DNA from: an uncultured Emticicia sp.
GTDB lineage: Bacteria; Bacteroidota; Bacteroidia; Cytophagales; Spirosomataceae
Reading direction: 5' to 3'
NCBI RefSeq assembly: GCF_937903345.1
Contig: NZ_CALCZQ010000007.1
Location: 62,001 to 126,000 of the forward strand
Length of the DNA stretch: 64,000 nucleotides
Below, piece by piece: positions 35,660 through 44,079 of this stretch. Under the pieces are notes generated by a model, which worked only from the letters and a program-made list of their open reading frames with translations, was not told where the DNA came from and ran no database searches. Every line of letters starts with the position of its first letter. Position 1 is the first letter of the stretch. The position numbers and the translations under genes were made by a program.

Positions 35660-36640
35660 CTATTTATGATTATTAATAAACTCAATTACTCGATTCTCGA
35701 CCCAGGTTTCATCTGAGTTTGGAATCATAAAACCAACATGTCCTCCAAATTTCAACAATTGTAAACTAACATTAAGGTTATTTTCGGCATCTCCTAAATC
35801 CAAACACTCGGGCGACAAAAATGGGTCATTGATTGCTTGAACTATTAAAGTTGGAACCTGTATTGATTTCAAAAATGGCTTTGCAGCAGCCTTAACATAG
35901 AAATCGTGAGCATTTTTAAACCCAAACATTGGAGCGGTATATCGACTATCAAACTGCTCAAAATTTTTAATTTTCTCATATCCTTCATAACTAACTAATT
36001 TATTTTTAGGATGTTGAACTGATTTCTCTTTTATTTTTGCACCTAATTTCTTGATGAAACGTTTCATATAAAATCTGCGTCCAGGTTTATAAAGTTCATA
36101 AACCGAAGTGTACAAATCAAGTGGCACCGAAACCGCCATTCCGAATTTTACTTGGGATGGAAGCGTCTCAGGATTTTGCCCTAAAAGCCGAATCGTCATG
36201 CTTCCACCCATGCTAAAGCCAACCAAAACAACTTCCTCGTAATGATAGGTATTGATTGAATAATTAAGAACGAATCGAATGTCATCAACATCACCATGAT
36301 GATAAAAACGTGGCAAACGATTCATTTCTCCACTACAACTACGACAATTCCAACCTAAACCGTCATAGCCATTATCATTAAATTTCTTTATCATTCCTGT
36401 TACGTAGTGACGAGTAGAATCTCCCTCTAGTCCATGCGAAACTATTACGAGTTTTTTACAACGAGTTTCTCCTGTAAGCGACCAATCGAAATCTATAAAA
36501 TCACCATCTAGTAGTTCTACCCTTTCACGCTTATAATTGATAGTAATTTTACGAAAAAGACTTGGATAAATTGTCTGAATATGAGCATTAAATTGCCATT
36601 TAGGTGGCTTATATTGGGTATTTGTTGATAAAACTGGCAT
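35660..36640 (-). CDS. YheT family α/β-hydrolase
   Basis: A 326-residue hydrolase of the YheT/ABHD1-3 group. PPKWQFNAHIQTIYPSLFRK is the characteristic start (the NxHxQT motif); LDGDFIDFDW, VSHGLEGDSTRHYV (oxyanion), LGWNCRSCSGEMNRLPRFYHHGD, the nucleophile elbow VGFSMGGSM, a late Asp in AINDPFLSP and the catalytic His in GGHVGFM are all present. It is cytoplasmic or peripherally membrane-bound; bacterial YheT substrates are poorly defined (lipid or ester hydrolysis is likely). Its upstream neighbour purN is 196 bases away on the same strand, and a link is not evident. Confidence 0.93.
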   Translation of the reverse strand: MPVLSTNTQYKPPKWQFNAHIQTIYPSLFRKITINYKRERVELLDGDFIDFDWSLTGETRCKKLVIVSHGLEGDSTRHYVTGMIKKFNDNGYDGLGWNCRSCSGEMNRLPRFYHHGDVDDIRFVLNYSINTYHYEEVVLVGFSMGGSMTIRLLGQNPETLPSQVKFGMAVSVPLDLYTSVYELYKPGRRFYMKRFIKKLGAKIKEKSVQHPKNKLVSYEGYEKIKNFEQFDSRYTAPMFGFKNAHDFYVKAAAKPFLKSIQVPTLIVQAINDPFLSPECLDLGDAENNLNVSLQLLKFGGHVGFMIPNSDETWVENRVIEFINNHK

Positions 36641-36836
36641 TTCTTGCTAATATTGAATGATTTCAAATACACTATAAAATAAGTTGCTACAAGTTCTTTT
36701 AATTCTATAAGAATCCGCTAATAAATACAAATTTGATTTAAATTTATACTATTAATAAGACGATGCAGGATAAAAAATTTATACTTAATTAATTTTGTGA
36801 GTACCAAATAATTACTGATAATACATTTAATTTCTT

Positions 36837-37406
36837 CTATATCTTTGCAATAATCTTTTCAATCACTTCTGGAAAATGGATATGTTCGAGTGCTTGTACT
36901 TTTCTGGCTACTTCTGCTGGGGTATCTGTAGAAACAACCTCACATTTTGCTTGAAAAATTACTTTTCCTTCGTCATAACGTTCGTTTACAAAATGAATCG
37001 TAATGCCAGATTCTTTTTCTCCAGCCTCAACGACGGCTTCATGCACAAAATGCCCCCACATTCCCTTTCCACTATATTTTGGCAGTAGTGCAGGGTGAAT
37101 ATTAATAATTTTATTTGGAAAAGCCGAAACTAAATTTTCGGGAATAAGCCAAAGGAAACCAGCCAAAATAATTAAATCTATTTTTTGTTTTTGCAATAAA
37201 TTAACGATTTTGTTAGTGTTAGAGAAAGTTTTTTTATCGAATAAGACGGTAGGAATTCCTAGTCTAAGCCCTCGCTCAATCACACCAGCCGAAGGATTAT
37301 TTGATAAAAATATTTCAATACTAACTGATTCTTTATCAGCAAAATAAGTTGTAATTCGTTCGGCATTACTTCCCGAACCAGAAGCGAAAATAGCTATTCG
37401 AGTCAT
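36837..37406 (-). CDS. purN: Phosphoribosylglycinamide formyltransferase
   Basis: A 189-residue enzyme of purine synthesis that transfers a formyl group from 10-formyl-tetrahydrofolate to GAR. Landmarks: IAIFASGSGSNAERI (phosphate binding), DLIILAGFLWLIPENLV, KIINIHPALLPKYSGKGMWG with the catalytic Asn-His and substrate-binding residues, SGITIHFVNERYDEGKVIFQ with the catalytic Asp. The usual Asn-His-Asp triad is intact and length is normal. The gene is monocistronic as far as seen. Other purine genes are not in the window. Confidence 0.96.
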   Translation of the reverse strand: MTRIAIFASGSGSNAERITTYFADKESVSIEIFLSNNPSAGVIERGLRLGIPTVLFDKKTFSNTNKIVNLLQKQKIDLIILAGFLWLIPENLVSAFPNKIINIHPALLPKYSGKGMWGHFVHEAVVEAGEKESGITIHFVNERYDEGKVIFQAKCEVVSTDTPAEVARKVQALEHIHFPEVIEKIIAKI

Positions 37407-37531
37407 TTAATTGTGAATGATTGAAGCGGACGCCGCCCATACGGAATGATTGAATTTAAATTCATCAATTCAAAAGTAATTTGTGTGCGAATCACGGCAT
37501 TTTTTTTCAAAAAGCCATTTTTAAACCGACA

Positions 37532-37565
37532 AAAAAGTCTCAACAATTTCTTGAAGAGACTTTTT
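37532..37565 (-). terminator. Terminator of the HhH protein gene
   Basis: AAAAAGTCTC (37532-37541) pairs with GAGACTTTTT (37556-37565) around a 14-base loop; on the - strand it ends in a T run. It lies 71 bases 3' of the gene ending at 37637. Confidence 0.75.
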
Positions 37566-37636
37566 ATTGGTTAATCATCGAAAACTTTATTAAAATTAAT
37601 CATAAAATTTAAGAATTAGTAAATTTATACTTTACA

Positions 37637-38194
37637 TTAAGCTTTCCCTTTATAGAGTATATCTTGCCATTTTTTCAATTCATCCCAGTTGCCATCACGT
37701 GCCATAGCAGCTTGGTTAGCCCAAGTAGCCGGGTTATGAATTTGAAAACGCGGACCAGCCGTATCAAGAATTGCTTTCATTTTATCAACAGATGTAGCAG
37801 CCAACTCAGCAAAAGTAAAGATACCTTCACTATTGAATAGTTCTTCTATCTTAGGGCCAATACCTTCAACAATCTTTAGGTCATCTTTTTTGATTGATGT
37901 AGCATTGGAAACAGCTCCTGCCAAACCAACTGTTCCAGCAGCAACCCCGGCTCCACTTATTCCAGTTGCGTTTCTTCCTCCAGAGTCAATATGTATAGAG
38001 GCCGATATTTTAGATTTTCGGCAAGCGTCTAATTCCCCTTCTAAAAATTTTATTCTATCCTGAAGTTCAGAAGAATGATTTTTCCAACGATAAACTTGAC
38101 GACTAAGCCACCACCAAAGCAACAACAATGGTAGTAAACAACCAAGAAATATTCCCCAAGGGAAATCTTTTAACCAACAATTGAAAAATTCCAT
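37637..38194 (-). CDS. Membrane-anchored helix-hairpin-helix domain protein
   Basis: A 185-residue protein with one N-terminal membrane helix (LGCLLPLLLLWWWLSRQVYRW), a short coiled coil (LQDRIKFLEGELDACRKS), a Gly/Ala-rich linker and a C-terminal domain with the helix-hairpin-helix core DDLKIVEGIGPKIEELFNSEGIFTFAELAAT, followed by PATWANQAAMARDGNWDELKKWQDIL. This C-terminal unit is common in Bacteroidota, sometimes labelled ribosomal-protein L17/L21-like, without known function. Its HhH could bind DNA or serve as a protein contact. It lies 42 bases downstream of the OmpA-like gene on the same strand, suggesting a joint envelope role. Confidence 0.75.
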   Translation of the reverse strand: MEFFNCWLKDFPWGIFLGCLLPLLLLWWWLSRQVYRWKNHSSELQDRIKFLEGELDACRKSKISASIHIDSGGRNATGISGAGVAAGTVGLAGAVSNATSIKKDDLKIVEGIGPKIEELFNSEGIFTFAELAATSVDKMKAILDTAGPRFQIHNPATWANQAAMARDGNWDELKKWQDILYKGKA

Positions 38195-38236
38195 TTTTTA
38201 TATTTTTACAGTTATAAAATTACTTAAGCTAATATT

Positions 38237-38779
38237 CTACTCTATTAATCTCAAAGTACTCCGACGATTCTTTGCTTTTCCTTCAGGTGTATCGTTTGGA
38301 GCCACCGGCTCTTTTTCACCTTTCCCTACAATAATCAATTGAGATGCATTAAAACCTTCTTTTAAGAAATAAATTTTAATCTGCTTAGCACGACTTACTG
38401 AAAGTCGTTGATTCAAAGCGTCCGGACCGTCACTATCAGTATGACCCGTAATTAAAAGTTTTTTACCAGGGTATTTTTCTAAATACTTTTTGGCAGTAGA
38501 TATGAAAGTTTCAACTTCAGTCGTTTTTTTGATAGCTAATTGGTTTAAATTAAAATAAATATTCAATGGAGTAATTAAGATTTTATCTTCGGGCGACACT
38601 TCCTTTACTTTATCTGCAATTTTTAATGAGTCGACTACTGAAATAGGAATTGTTGCTTCTGAAGAAGCTGCAGAAGCAAAGGTTTCACCTGAACAAAGAG
38701 ACTTACGATTGCAATTCCACCAACCAGTATACAACAATGACCAAAGCAGAATCAGAATTAAAAAAAAATATCTGTTCAT
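38237..38779 (-). CDS. OmpA-domain envelope protein
   Basis: A 180-residue protein ending in an OmpA/MotB-type peptidoglycan-binding domain. The ATG at 38779 is preferred because MNRYFFLILILLWSLLYTGWW is a membrane segment; an upstream start at 38854 would add 25 polar residues. The OmpA core is ITPLNIYFNLNQLAIKKTTEVETFISTAKKYLEKYPGKKLLITGHTDSDG, then LSVSRAKQIKIYFLKEGFNASQLIIVGKGEKEP and AKNRRSTLRLIE, with the Asp and Arg that bind diaminopimelate. It probably links the inner membrane to peptidoglycan. It is upstream of, and probably co-transcribed with, the HhH protein gene. Confidence 0.88.
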   Translation of the reverse strand: MNRYFFLILILLWSLLYTGWWNCNRKSLCSGETFASAASSEATIPISVVDSLKIADKVKEVSPEDKILITPLNIYFNLNQLAIKKTTEVETFISTAKKYLEKYPGKKLLITGHTDSDGPDALNQRLSVSRAKQIKIYFLKEGFNASQLIIVGKGEKEPVAPNDTPEGKAKNRRSTLRLIE

Positions 38780-38943
38780 TGTTTGAATTTTTTGGGATTT
38801 TTGAAAAACTATTTTTGCTTTAGTTGTGAAAGATATTTTATTAAAAAGTAACAAAAAAACAATTTTTTTTTATTTTTCTAACTCGTTTTCAGCAAAAACT
38901 TAATATTTCTAGATTAAGATTCCGAATTTCTTTTAAAAAAGAC

Positions 38944-38951
38944 TAAATTTG
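38944..38951 (+). promoter_or_regulatory. Candidate -7 box for thrB
   Basis: TAAATTTG matches the TAnnTTTG consensus and lies 37 bases before the thrB ATG. A -33 TTTG at the expected spacing is not seen. Confidence 0.35.
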
Positions 38952-38988
38952 ACCTACATAACCAAAGAAGACTTACCTTTTTTAATTG

Positions 38989-39918
38989 ATGGAATCAATC
39001 AAAATCTTTGCCCCTGCTACCGTTGCCAATGTTGCCTGCGGATTTGATATTTTTGGCTTCGCGGTTGATGCCCCAGGCGATGAGGTTATTGTTCGTAAAC
39101 GGAATGATAATCAAATTATTATTACAAAAATAACTGGAGAAGAAGGAAAACTGACGTATGATGTATCAAAAAACGCGGTAACAGTTCCGATTATAAAATA
39201 CCTCGAGAAGGCTGGAATCAAACAAGGATTAGAGATTGAATTGCATAAAAAAATGCCACTTGGAAGTGGGCTTGGAAGTAGCTCGGCGAGTTCGGTCGCA
39301 GGTGTATTTGCTCTTAATGTATTACTGGGCAAACCACTTTCGGCTTTAGAATTATTGCCATTTTCAATAGAAGGAGAGCGTATTGCTTGTGGTTCAGCAC
39401 ACGCAGATAACGTAGCTCCTGCACTATTAGGTGGCTTTGTGGTAGTGCGAAGTTATGACCCACTAGATGTTTTTAAAGTTTCAACACCCAGTGAGCTCTA
39501 CGTAACCATCGTTCACCCAGATATTGAGGTAAATACTAAAGATGCACGACAAATTTTGCGAAAAGAAGTTTCTCTGAAAAGCACCATTGCTCAAATGGGC
39601 AATGTGGCTGGTATGATTGCTGGCTTAATGCAATCTGATTATAAACTTATTGCGAGCTCGATGGTTGATTTTATTATTGAACCTGTGAGAGCAATTTTGA
39701 TTCCAGCGTTTTGGGATGTTAAAAATGCCGCATTAATAGAAGGTGCATTAGGCTGCAGTATATCGGGGGCTGGTCCTTCGATTTTTGCATTTAGTAAAGG
39801 ACGAGATACTGCAGAAAAAGTGGCGATTGCTATGAAAAATAGCTTTGAAAAAGTAGGTATTCATGCGAATGCTTATGTTTCAGGTATAAATAAGGATGGT
39901 CCTAAAGTTATAGACTGA
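38989..39918 (+). CDS. thrB: Homoserine kinase
   Basis: A 309-residue GHMP kinase that phosphorylates homoserine on the way to threonine. The N-terminal IKIFAPATVANVACGFDIFGFAVDAPGDEV is typical; the ATP loop is MPLGSGLGSSSASSVAGVFALN; ACGSAHADNVAPALLGGFVVVRSY and GCSISGAGPSIFAFSKG are the other two GHMP motifs. The ATG at 38989 is used rather than an overlapping TTG at 38986. The gene is not next to thrA (at 12.8 kb), and threonine synthase is not in this window. Confidence 0.97.
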   Translation: MESIKIFAPATVANVACGFDIFGFAVDAPGDEVIVRKRNDNQIIITKITGEEGKLTYDVSKNAVTVPIIKYLEKAGIKQGLEIELHKKMPLGSGLGSSSASSVAGVFALNVLLGKPLSALELLPFSIEGERIACGSAHADNVAPALLGGFVVVRSYDPLDVFKVSTPSELYVTIVHPDIEVNTKDARQILRKEVSLKSTIAQMGNVAGMIAGLMQSDYKLIASSMVDFIIEPVRAILIPAFWDVKNAALIEGALGCSISGAGPSIFAFSKGRDTAEKVAIAMKNSFEKVGIHANAYVSGINKDGPKVID

Positions 39919-39941
39919 TACGTCCTTTTAATCAATTAATT

Positions 39942-39974
39942 TTAAGGTAAAGTCAATCTTGGACATTACCCTAA
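39942..39974 (+). terminator. Hairpin after thrB
   Basis: TTAAGGTAAAGTC (39942-39954) pairs with 39962-39974 with two mismatches and a 7-base loop. There is no T tract, so it may be a Rho-dependent end or mRNA-stabilising hairpin rather than a standard terminator. Confidence 0.4.
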
Positions 39975-40023
39975 ATATAATTTAAGTGCTAAAATTTAAT
40001 TTTAAAAATATTTTTAATTATAA

Positions 40024-40788
40024 ATGAATAAACAAATAAAAAGAATAGCCCTTATTACAGGTGCAACATCGGGAATCGGAAAGGCAACGGCACAGGCTTT
40101 TGCAGACTCAGAAATTGACCTGATTATATGTGGTCGGAGGCATGAAATTTTAGATGAATTGAAAGAATATTATTCAGAAAAGGTAAAAGTATTGTCGCTT
40201 GTGTTTGATGTAAGAATTCAAACAGATGTAGCAAAAGCCATTGAATCATTGCCTGAAGAGTGGAAAAATATAGATATATTGGTGAACAACGCAGGTAATG
40301 CCCACGGACTTGAACCAATTCAAGATGGAAATATTTCTGACTGGGATACCATGATTGACGGAAATGTAAAAGGACTTCTTTATGTTTCGAAGGCTGTAAT
40401 GCCAATAATGGTGGCCCGTGAAAAAGGTCATATTATTAATTTAAGTTCGGTTGCAGGAAAATATACTTATCCCAATGGGGCAGTTTATTGTGCATCAAAA
40501 TCGGCAGTTGAAGCGATTAGCGAAGGAATGCGTCACGATTTGACAAAATATGGCATAAAAGTAACAAATATTGCTCCTGGTGCGGTAGAAACCGACTTTT
40601 CGTTAGTGCGTTTCAAAGGCGATGTTGAACGTGCAAAAAAGGTTTATGAAGGATTCGATCCAATTCAACCCGAAGATGTAGCTGATGCAATTTTATATGC
40701 AATTAACACGCCCGACCGTGTAACGATCGCCGATATTGTACTTTATGCCAAAGCCCAGTCGGCTCCTACAATGATACATAGAAAATAA
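40024..40788 (+). CDS. SDR family oxidoreductase (YdfG-like)
   Basis: A 254-residue classical short-chain dehydrogenase. LITGATSGIGKATAQAF is the NADP-binding TGxxxGIG motif, CGRR suggests NADPH preference, VNNAGNAHGLEPIQDGN and DGNVKGLL follow, and the catalytic set is S (NLSSVAG), Y and K (GAVYCASKSAVEA). The C-terminal GAVETDFSLVRFKGD and PEDVADAILYAINTP match YdfG-type 3-hydroxy acid dehydrogenases (serine, allo-threonine, malonic semialdehyde). It follows thrB, so a link to hydroxy amino acid metabolism is conceivable but only positional. Confidence 0.93.
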   Translation: MNKQIKRIALITGATSGIGKATAQAFADSEIDLIICGRRHEILDELKEYYSEKVKVLSLVFDVRIQTDVAKAIESLPEEWKNIDILVNNAGNAHGLEPIQDGNISDWDTMIDGNVKGLLYVSKAVMPIMVAREKGHIINLSSVAGKYTYPNGAVYCASKSAVEAISEGMRHDLTKYGIKVTNIAPGAVETDFSLVRFKGDVERAKKVYEGFDPIQPEDVADAILYAINTPDRVTIADIVLYAKAQSAPTMIHRK

Positions 40789-40879
40789 TAAATTTAGCCA
40801 TAAGATGAGAGACAAATGACAAGAGTTTAAAAATGTTGCTTCTCAAATCGATGGTCTTAAATCTATCCTATATAAAAAA

Positions 40880-41926
40880 ATGGATACCCTACTTCAACGT
40901 ATAAAGGAAATTGATATAAGGCAAATTGCTCGTGATTTAGGCTTTGAGATTGTTCAAGGCCGACGAATGAATTGCCCTTTTCACGTTGAAAACTCACCTT
41001 CATTAGTTTTTTATCCTCCACCAAAAAACGAATTTCATTGTTTTGGTTGTGGTAAACACGGCGATGCAGTCAATCTATATGCTGATGCAAGTCAAATAGA
41101 TTTCAAAACTGCCCTTCAAGAGCTTGCCTTTCGTTATATTCATGGATACGAAGGCAAAGTCAACAAAAGCGTTCGCAAACTCTACTTTAAAAGCGTCTTT
41201 ACCAATAATCCTCTACCAGAAAAACAGTTTGAATTCAAGCCTATTTACAGCGATATCTATGAGCGTTTTCAGCAATTTTGTATAAATCAGCCATCCACCG
41301 AGACTTCTCGGAAAGCTACTGAATATTTAAGTGGACGAGGAATTGATGAATGGACAAGGAGACATTTTAAACTTTTTGTGATAAAAAACTACGCTGTTGC
41401 CAATGACTATCTAAAATCAACGTTTTTGATAGAAGATTTAAAAGCGTGTGGTATTATAAACGATAAAGGCAATTTGGTATTTTTCATACATCCGATCATA
41501 ATTCCTTATTATAAAGATGGTAAAATCGTATATTTACAAGGTCGAACAATAGAAAATCCAACTGATGGTATAAGCAAATATCATTTTCTATCTGGAGTTC
41601 CACGCAGTATTTTTAATCTTGATTCGATAAAAAAACTTAAGCCAAATTCTGAAGTATATCTCACAGAAGGAGCCTTCGATTGCATGACATTAGTGAAAAA
41701 TGGCATGGTGGCTGTCAGTTTGGGAAGTGCCAAGATTTTCAAGAAAGAATGGATGAAGTACTTCAAAAAATATAAAATTATGATAAGTTTTGATAACGAT
41801 ATAGCAGGTATCAAAGGAGCAAACTCCTTAATCGAAGATTTTTTGATGGCTGGAATTTTGGCAGAAAAACGAGACTGGAACAAAGGTTTTAAGGATATCA
41901 ATGAATATTTTAATGCACAATCATAG
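40880..41926 (+). CDS. CHC2 zinc-finger and Toprim primase-like protein
   Basis: A 348-residue DnaG-related protein. The zinc ribbon is C32, H35, C54, C57 (NCPFH ... HCFGCGKHGDAV), followed by the DnaG-like YADASQIDFKTALQELAF. The Toprim half includes VIIPYYKDGKIVYLQGRTIE, then VYLTEGAFDCMTLV (catalytic Glu) and IMISFDNDIAGIKGAN (DxD). It lacks the DnaB-binding C-terminal domain of replicative DnaG (about 600 residues), so it is a short primase of the type carried by mobile elements or phages, yet it sits among housekeeping genes with no integrase or repeat borders visible. Function in host DNA metabolism or as an element relic is open. Confidence 0.88.
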   Translation: MDTLLQRIKEIDIRQIARDLGFEIVQGRRMNCPFHVENSPSLVFYPPPKNEFHCFGCGKHGDAVNLYADASQIDFKTALQELAFRYIHGYEGKVNKSVRKLYFKSVFTNNPLPEKQFEFKPIYSDIYERFQQFCINQPSTETSRKATEYLSGRGIDEWTRRHFKLFVIKNYAVANDYLKSTFLIEDLKACGIINDKGNLVFFIHPIIIPYYKDGKIVYLQGRTIENPTDGISKYHFLSGVPRSIFNLDSIKKLKPNSEVYLTEGAFDCMTLVKNGMVAVSLGSAKIFKKEWMKYFKKYKIMISFDNDIAGIKGANSLIEDFLMAGILAEKRDWNKGFKDINEYFNAQS

Positions 41927-42053
41927 AGTCGCTCGTGCAACTTCTACACACACCAACCTACACAAATTCTTCTTCATCACTTGTTTTTTAACAAATCCTA
42001 CCCCATATTTGTAACATCAATTCAATTATCCTACTCCGTAGCTAATAGATTGA

Positions 42054-42166
42054 TTTATACAGATGAGGGGAGAGAATAGGCTCTACGAACCTCGGGCAAC
42101 CTGTCCCGCTTAAAGCGATAAGGTGCCAATACCTACCGAAATGTCGAAATCATTCGGGCTTATAAA
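42054..42166 (+). ncRNA. SAM-I riboswitch
   Basis: The leader has the SAM-I core: GGGGAGAGAATAGGCTCTAC with GAACCTCGGGCAACC (P2 and K-turn region), a P3 hairpin CGCTTAAAGCG, the conserved AAGGTGCCAATACCTACC, and a P4 hairpin CCGAAATG/CATTCGG. The P1 closing stem pairs TTTATA (42054-42059) with TATAAA (42161-42166). It senses S-adenosylmethionine and shuts off methionine genes. A terminator hairpin follows at once. The expected target is metX, whose start is 467 bases beyond the aptamer, with a decayed gene in between. Confidence 0.9.
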
Positions 42167-42193
42167 CCAATCAAAGACAATCGTTGGTTTTTT
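42164..42193 (+). terminator. Riboswitch-controlled terminator
   Basis: AAACCAA (42164-42170) pairs with TTGGTTT (42184-42190), loop of 13, then a T run to 42193. Three bases of the stem are shared with the P1 3' strand, so the aptamer and terminator compete or stack as expected for a SAM-dependent switch. Confidence 0.7.
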
Positions 42194-42253
42194 AAAGTAC
42201 ATCATTCCAAACTGCCTAAAATACCCTGTGTTTTATGCTTTGATTTTATTTTT

Positions 42254-42633
42254 ATGTCCAACAAAATCGAACATTTTAAGAAAACAATAAAGAAATCCCT
42301 CCTTGCACCTGAGGATTCTTGGCATTTTGTTGATTTCCCCGAAAATACATTAGAAGTTTTTGGCAGATGTGCATATACTAAAATAAAATGGCTTATGAAT
42401 AATCATGCTTTTTATGGCAATTTATTTCCAGTTTAATTGAAGGAAACACTTGATTTTGATGAAAAAATGGCAGAATTATTTAATAAACTTTCGTCAGCTA
42501 AGCAAAAATATTAAAAAATGTGCCTGAATTGCGGCAAACTCACCGAAACGAGAATCAAGTAAAGTAGTTAGGATTTTTGAAAGATGGAGTAAAGTCGATT
42601 ATAGATTTTAGAAAAGATATTTTTAGAAAATAA
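42254..42633 (+). pseudogene. Decayed DUF1905/YdeI-type gene between riboswitch and metX
   Basis: An ATG at 42254 opens 60 codons (MSNKIEHFKKTIKKSLLAPE, then SWHFVDFPENTLEVFGRCAY, KIKWLMNNHAFYGNLFPV) that match the start of DUF1905 domains. After an in-frame TAA the same frame continues LKETLDFDEKMAELFNKLSSAKQKY, another TAA, a KLTETRIK segment with further stops, and a shifted DGVKSIIDFRKDIF tail: the C-terminal YdeI/OmpD-associated pattern (...L.....Y..yI..aK..ETR..RI...i..L..G). The central part is deleted. Multiple stops make it non-functional. It occupies the space between a SAM riboswitch and metX. Confidence 0.72.
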
Positions 42634-43641
42634 ATGGAGAACAAAACATTTCATCACGACGAACCTTTTAAACTTGAATCGGGTGCATGGCTTCCCGAAT
42701 TTGATTTAGCATTTACAACATTTGGCACACTCAATGTAGCAAAAGACAACGTTGTGTGGGTTTGTCATGCTTTTACAGGAAATGCCAATCCTTCTGATTG
42801 GTGGAATGGCTTGATTGGAGAAAAACGTCTATATAATCCATCCGAACATTTTATAGTTTGTGCCAATATTTTGGGTTCGCATTATGGCTCAACGAATGCT
42901 TTGAGTAAAAATCCAATTTCGGGTGAGCCTTATTTCCATGATTTCCCGTTTATAAGTATCCGTGATGTAGTTCGGGCGATAGATTTATTACGTATTGAAT
43001 TAGGTATCGAAAAAATAAATACATTAATCGGTGGCTCTTTGGGAGGCCAACAGGCACTTGAATGGGCCATTCTACAACCAGATTTAATTGAAAATTTAAT
43101 TCTTTTCTCTACAAATGCGATTCATTCTCCTTGGGGAATTGCATTTAATGAGTCGCAAAGAATGGCGATAGCAGCAGACCCAACTTGGATCGAACGCAAC
43201 TCAAAAGCTGGCATGAACGGCATGAAAGTTGCCCGTTCAATTGCTCTTTTGTCTTATCGAAATTATGCTACTTACGGCCGCACACAATCTCGTGATGAAG
43301 GTCAAGTTGATTTTTTTAGAGCAAATACTTACCAAAATTATCAAGGTGAAAAACTCGGTAAACGATTCAATGCATTTTCTTATTGGACACTCTCAAAAAT
43401 GTTTGATTCGCACGACGTAGGTCGTGGTCGTGGCAAAGTTGAAGAAGCTCTGAAACTCATCAAAGCAAAAACGTTAGTAATTGGCATTACGTCCGATGTG
43501 TTATTTCCACCCGAAGAACAAGAGTTTATTTCAAAACATATCCCCGAAGCAAAATACGCTCTCATTGACTCAATGTACGGCCATGATGGTTTTTTGATTG
43601 AATTTGAGGCCATGACTGAGACAATTAAGGGGTGGTTATGA
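42634..43641 (+). CDS. metX: Homoserine O-acyltransferase (MetX type)
   Basis: A 335-residue α/β-hydrolase-fold enzyme that activates homoserine, usually with acetyl-CoA, for methionine synthesis. VVWVCHAFTGNANPSDWWNGLIG is the oxyanion segment, IGGSLGGQQALEWA carries the nucleophile S135, GITSDVLFPPEE the Asp and MYGHDGFLIEF the His, all canonical for MetX. Sequence alone does not always separate acetyl from succinyl transfer in this family. The SAM riboswitch at 42054 should control it, unless the decayed gene in between has introduced a new promoter. No methionine partner gene follows; the 438-base gap after it (43642-44079) is AT-rich with nothing recognisable. Confidence 0.95.
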   Translation: MENKTFHHDEPFKLESGAWLPEFDLAFTTFGTLNVAKDNVVWVCHAFTGNANPSDWWNGLIGEKRLYNPSEHFIVCANILGSHYGSTNALSKNPISGEPYFHDFPFISIRDVVRAIDLLRIELGIEKINTLIGGSLGGQQALEWAILQPDLIENLILFSTNAIHSPWGIAFNESQRMAIAADPTWIERNSKAGMNGMKVARSIALLSYRNYATYGRTQSRDEGQVDFFRANTYQNYQGEKLGKRFNAFSYWTLSKMFDSHDVGRGRGKVEEALKLIKAKTLVIGITSDVLFPPEEQEFISKHIPEAKYALIDSMYGHDGFLIEFEAMTETIKGWL

Positions 43642-44079
43642 AGGTAGATTTAGCTACTTGTGAAATTTAAATTTTGATTATAAAACATAAGGTAAATTAA
43701 ATATACTTTGGTATTCAAACCATCAATAATTTGCGATATGATGAATTTTTTATAAAATTATTTTTCAAACGTAAAAAAACATTAACTGAAGCATTAAATA
43801 TTTTGATATTTGCTGTTTTCTTGATAAATCCTGAGAAAAAACTTGGATTCTATTCTTCCATAAAAAGAAAAAAATCAAATATTGTTTTATAAAAATTTAA
43901 ACAAAACACCTGATAGAACCAAACAGCAATAACTTCAATTCAAACTCGTGCTACTCAATTCTATGATTTTTTTGCCAACCCCGCAGAGAATTGAATATTA
44001 TCTATTCAACTAAATATTTATCGAAAATTTTCATTGAAGCAATTCAATCGTAAAAACACAAGGATTTAAGTACTCCTGA

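Noticed and set aside
43642..44079. A 60-codon open stretch between metX and folP
   Set aside because: AT-rich Lys/Phe/Ile composition, no ATG at a sensible place and no domain; judged non-coding.
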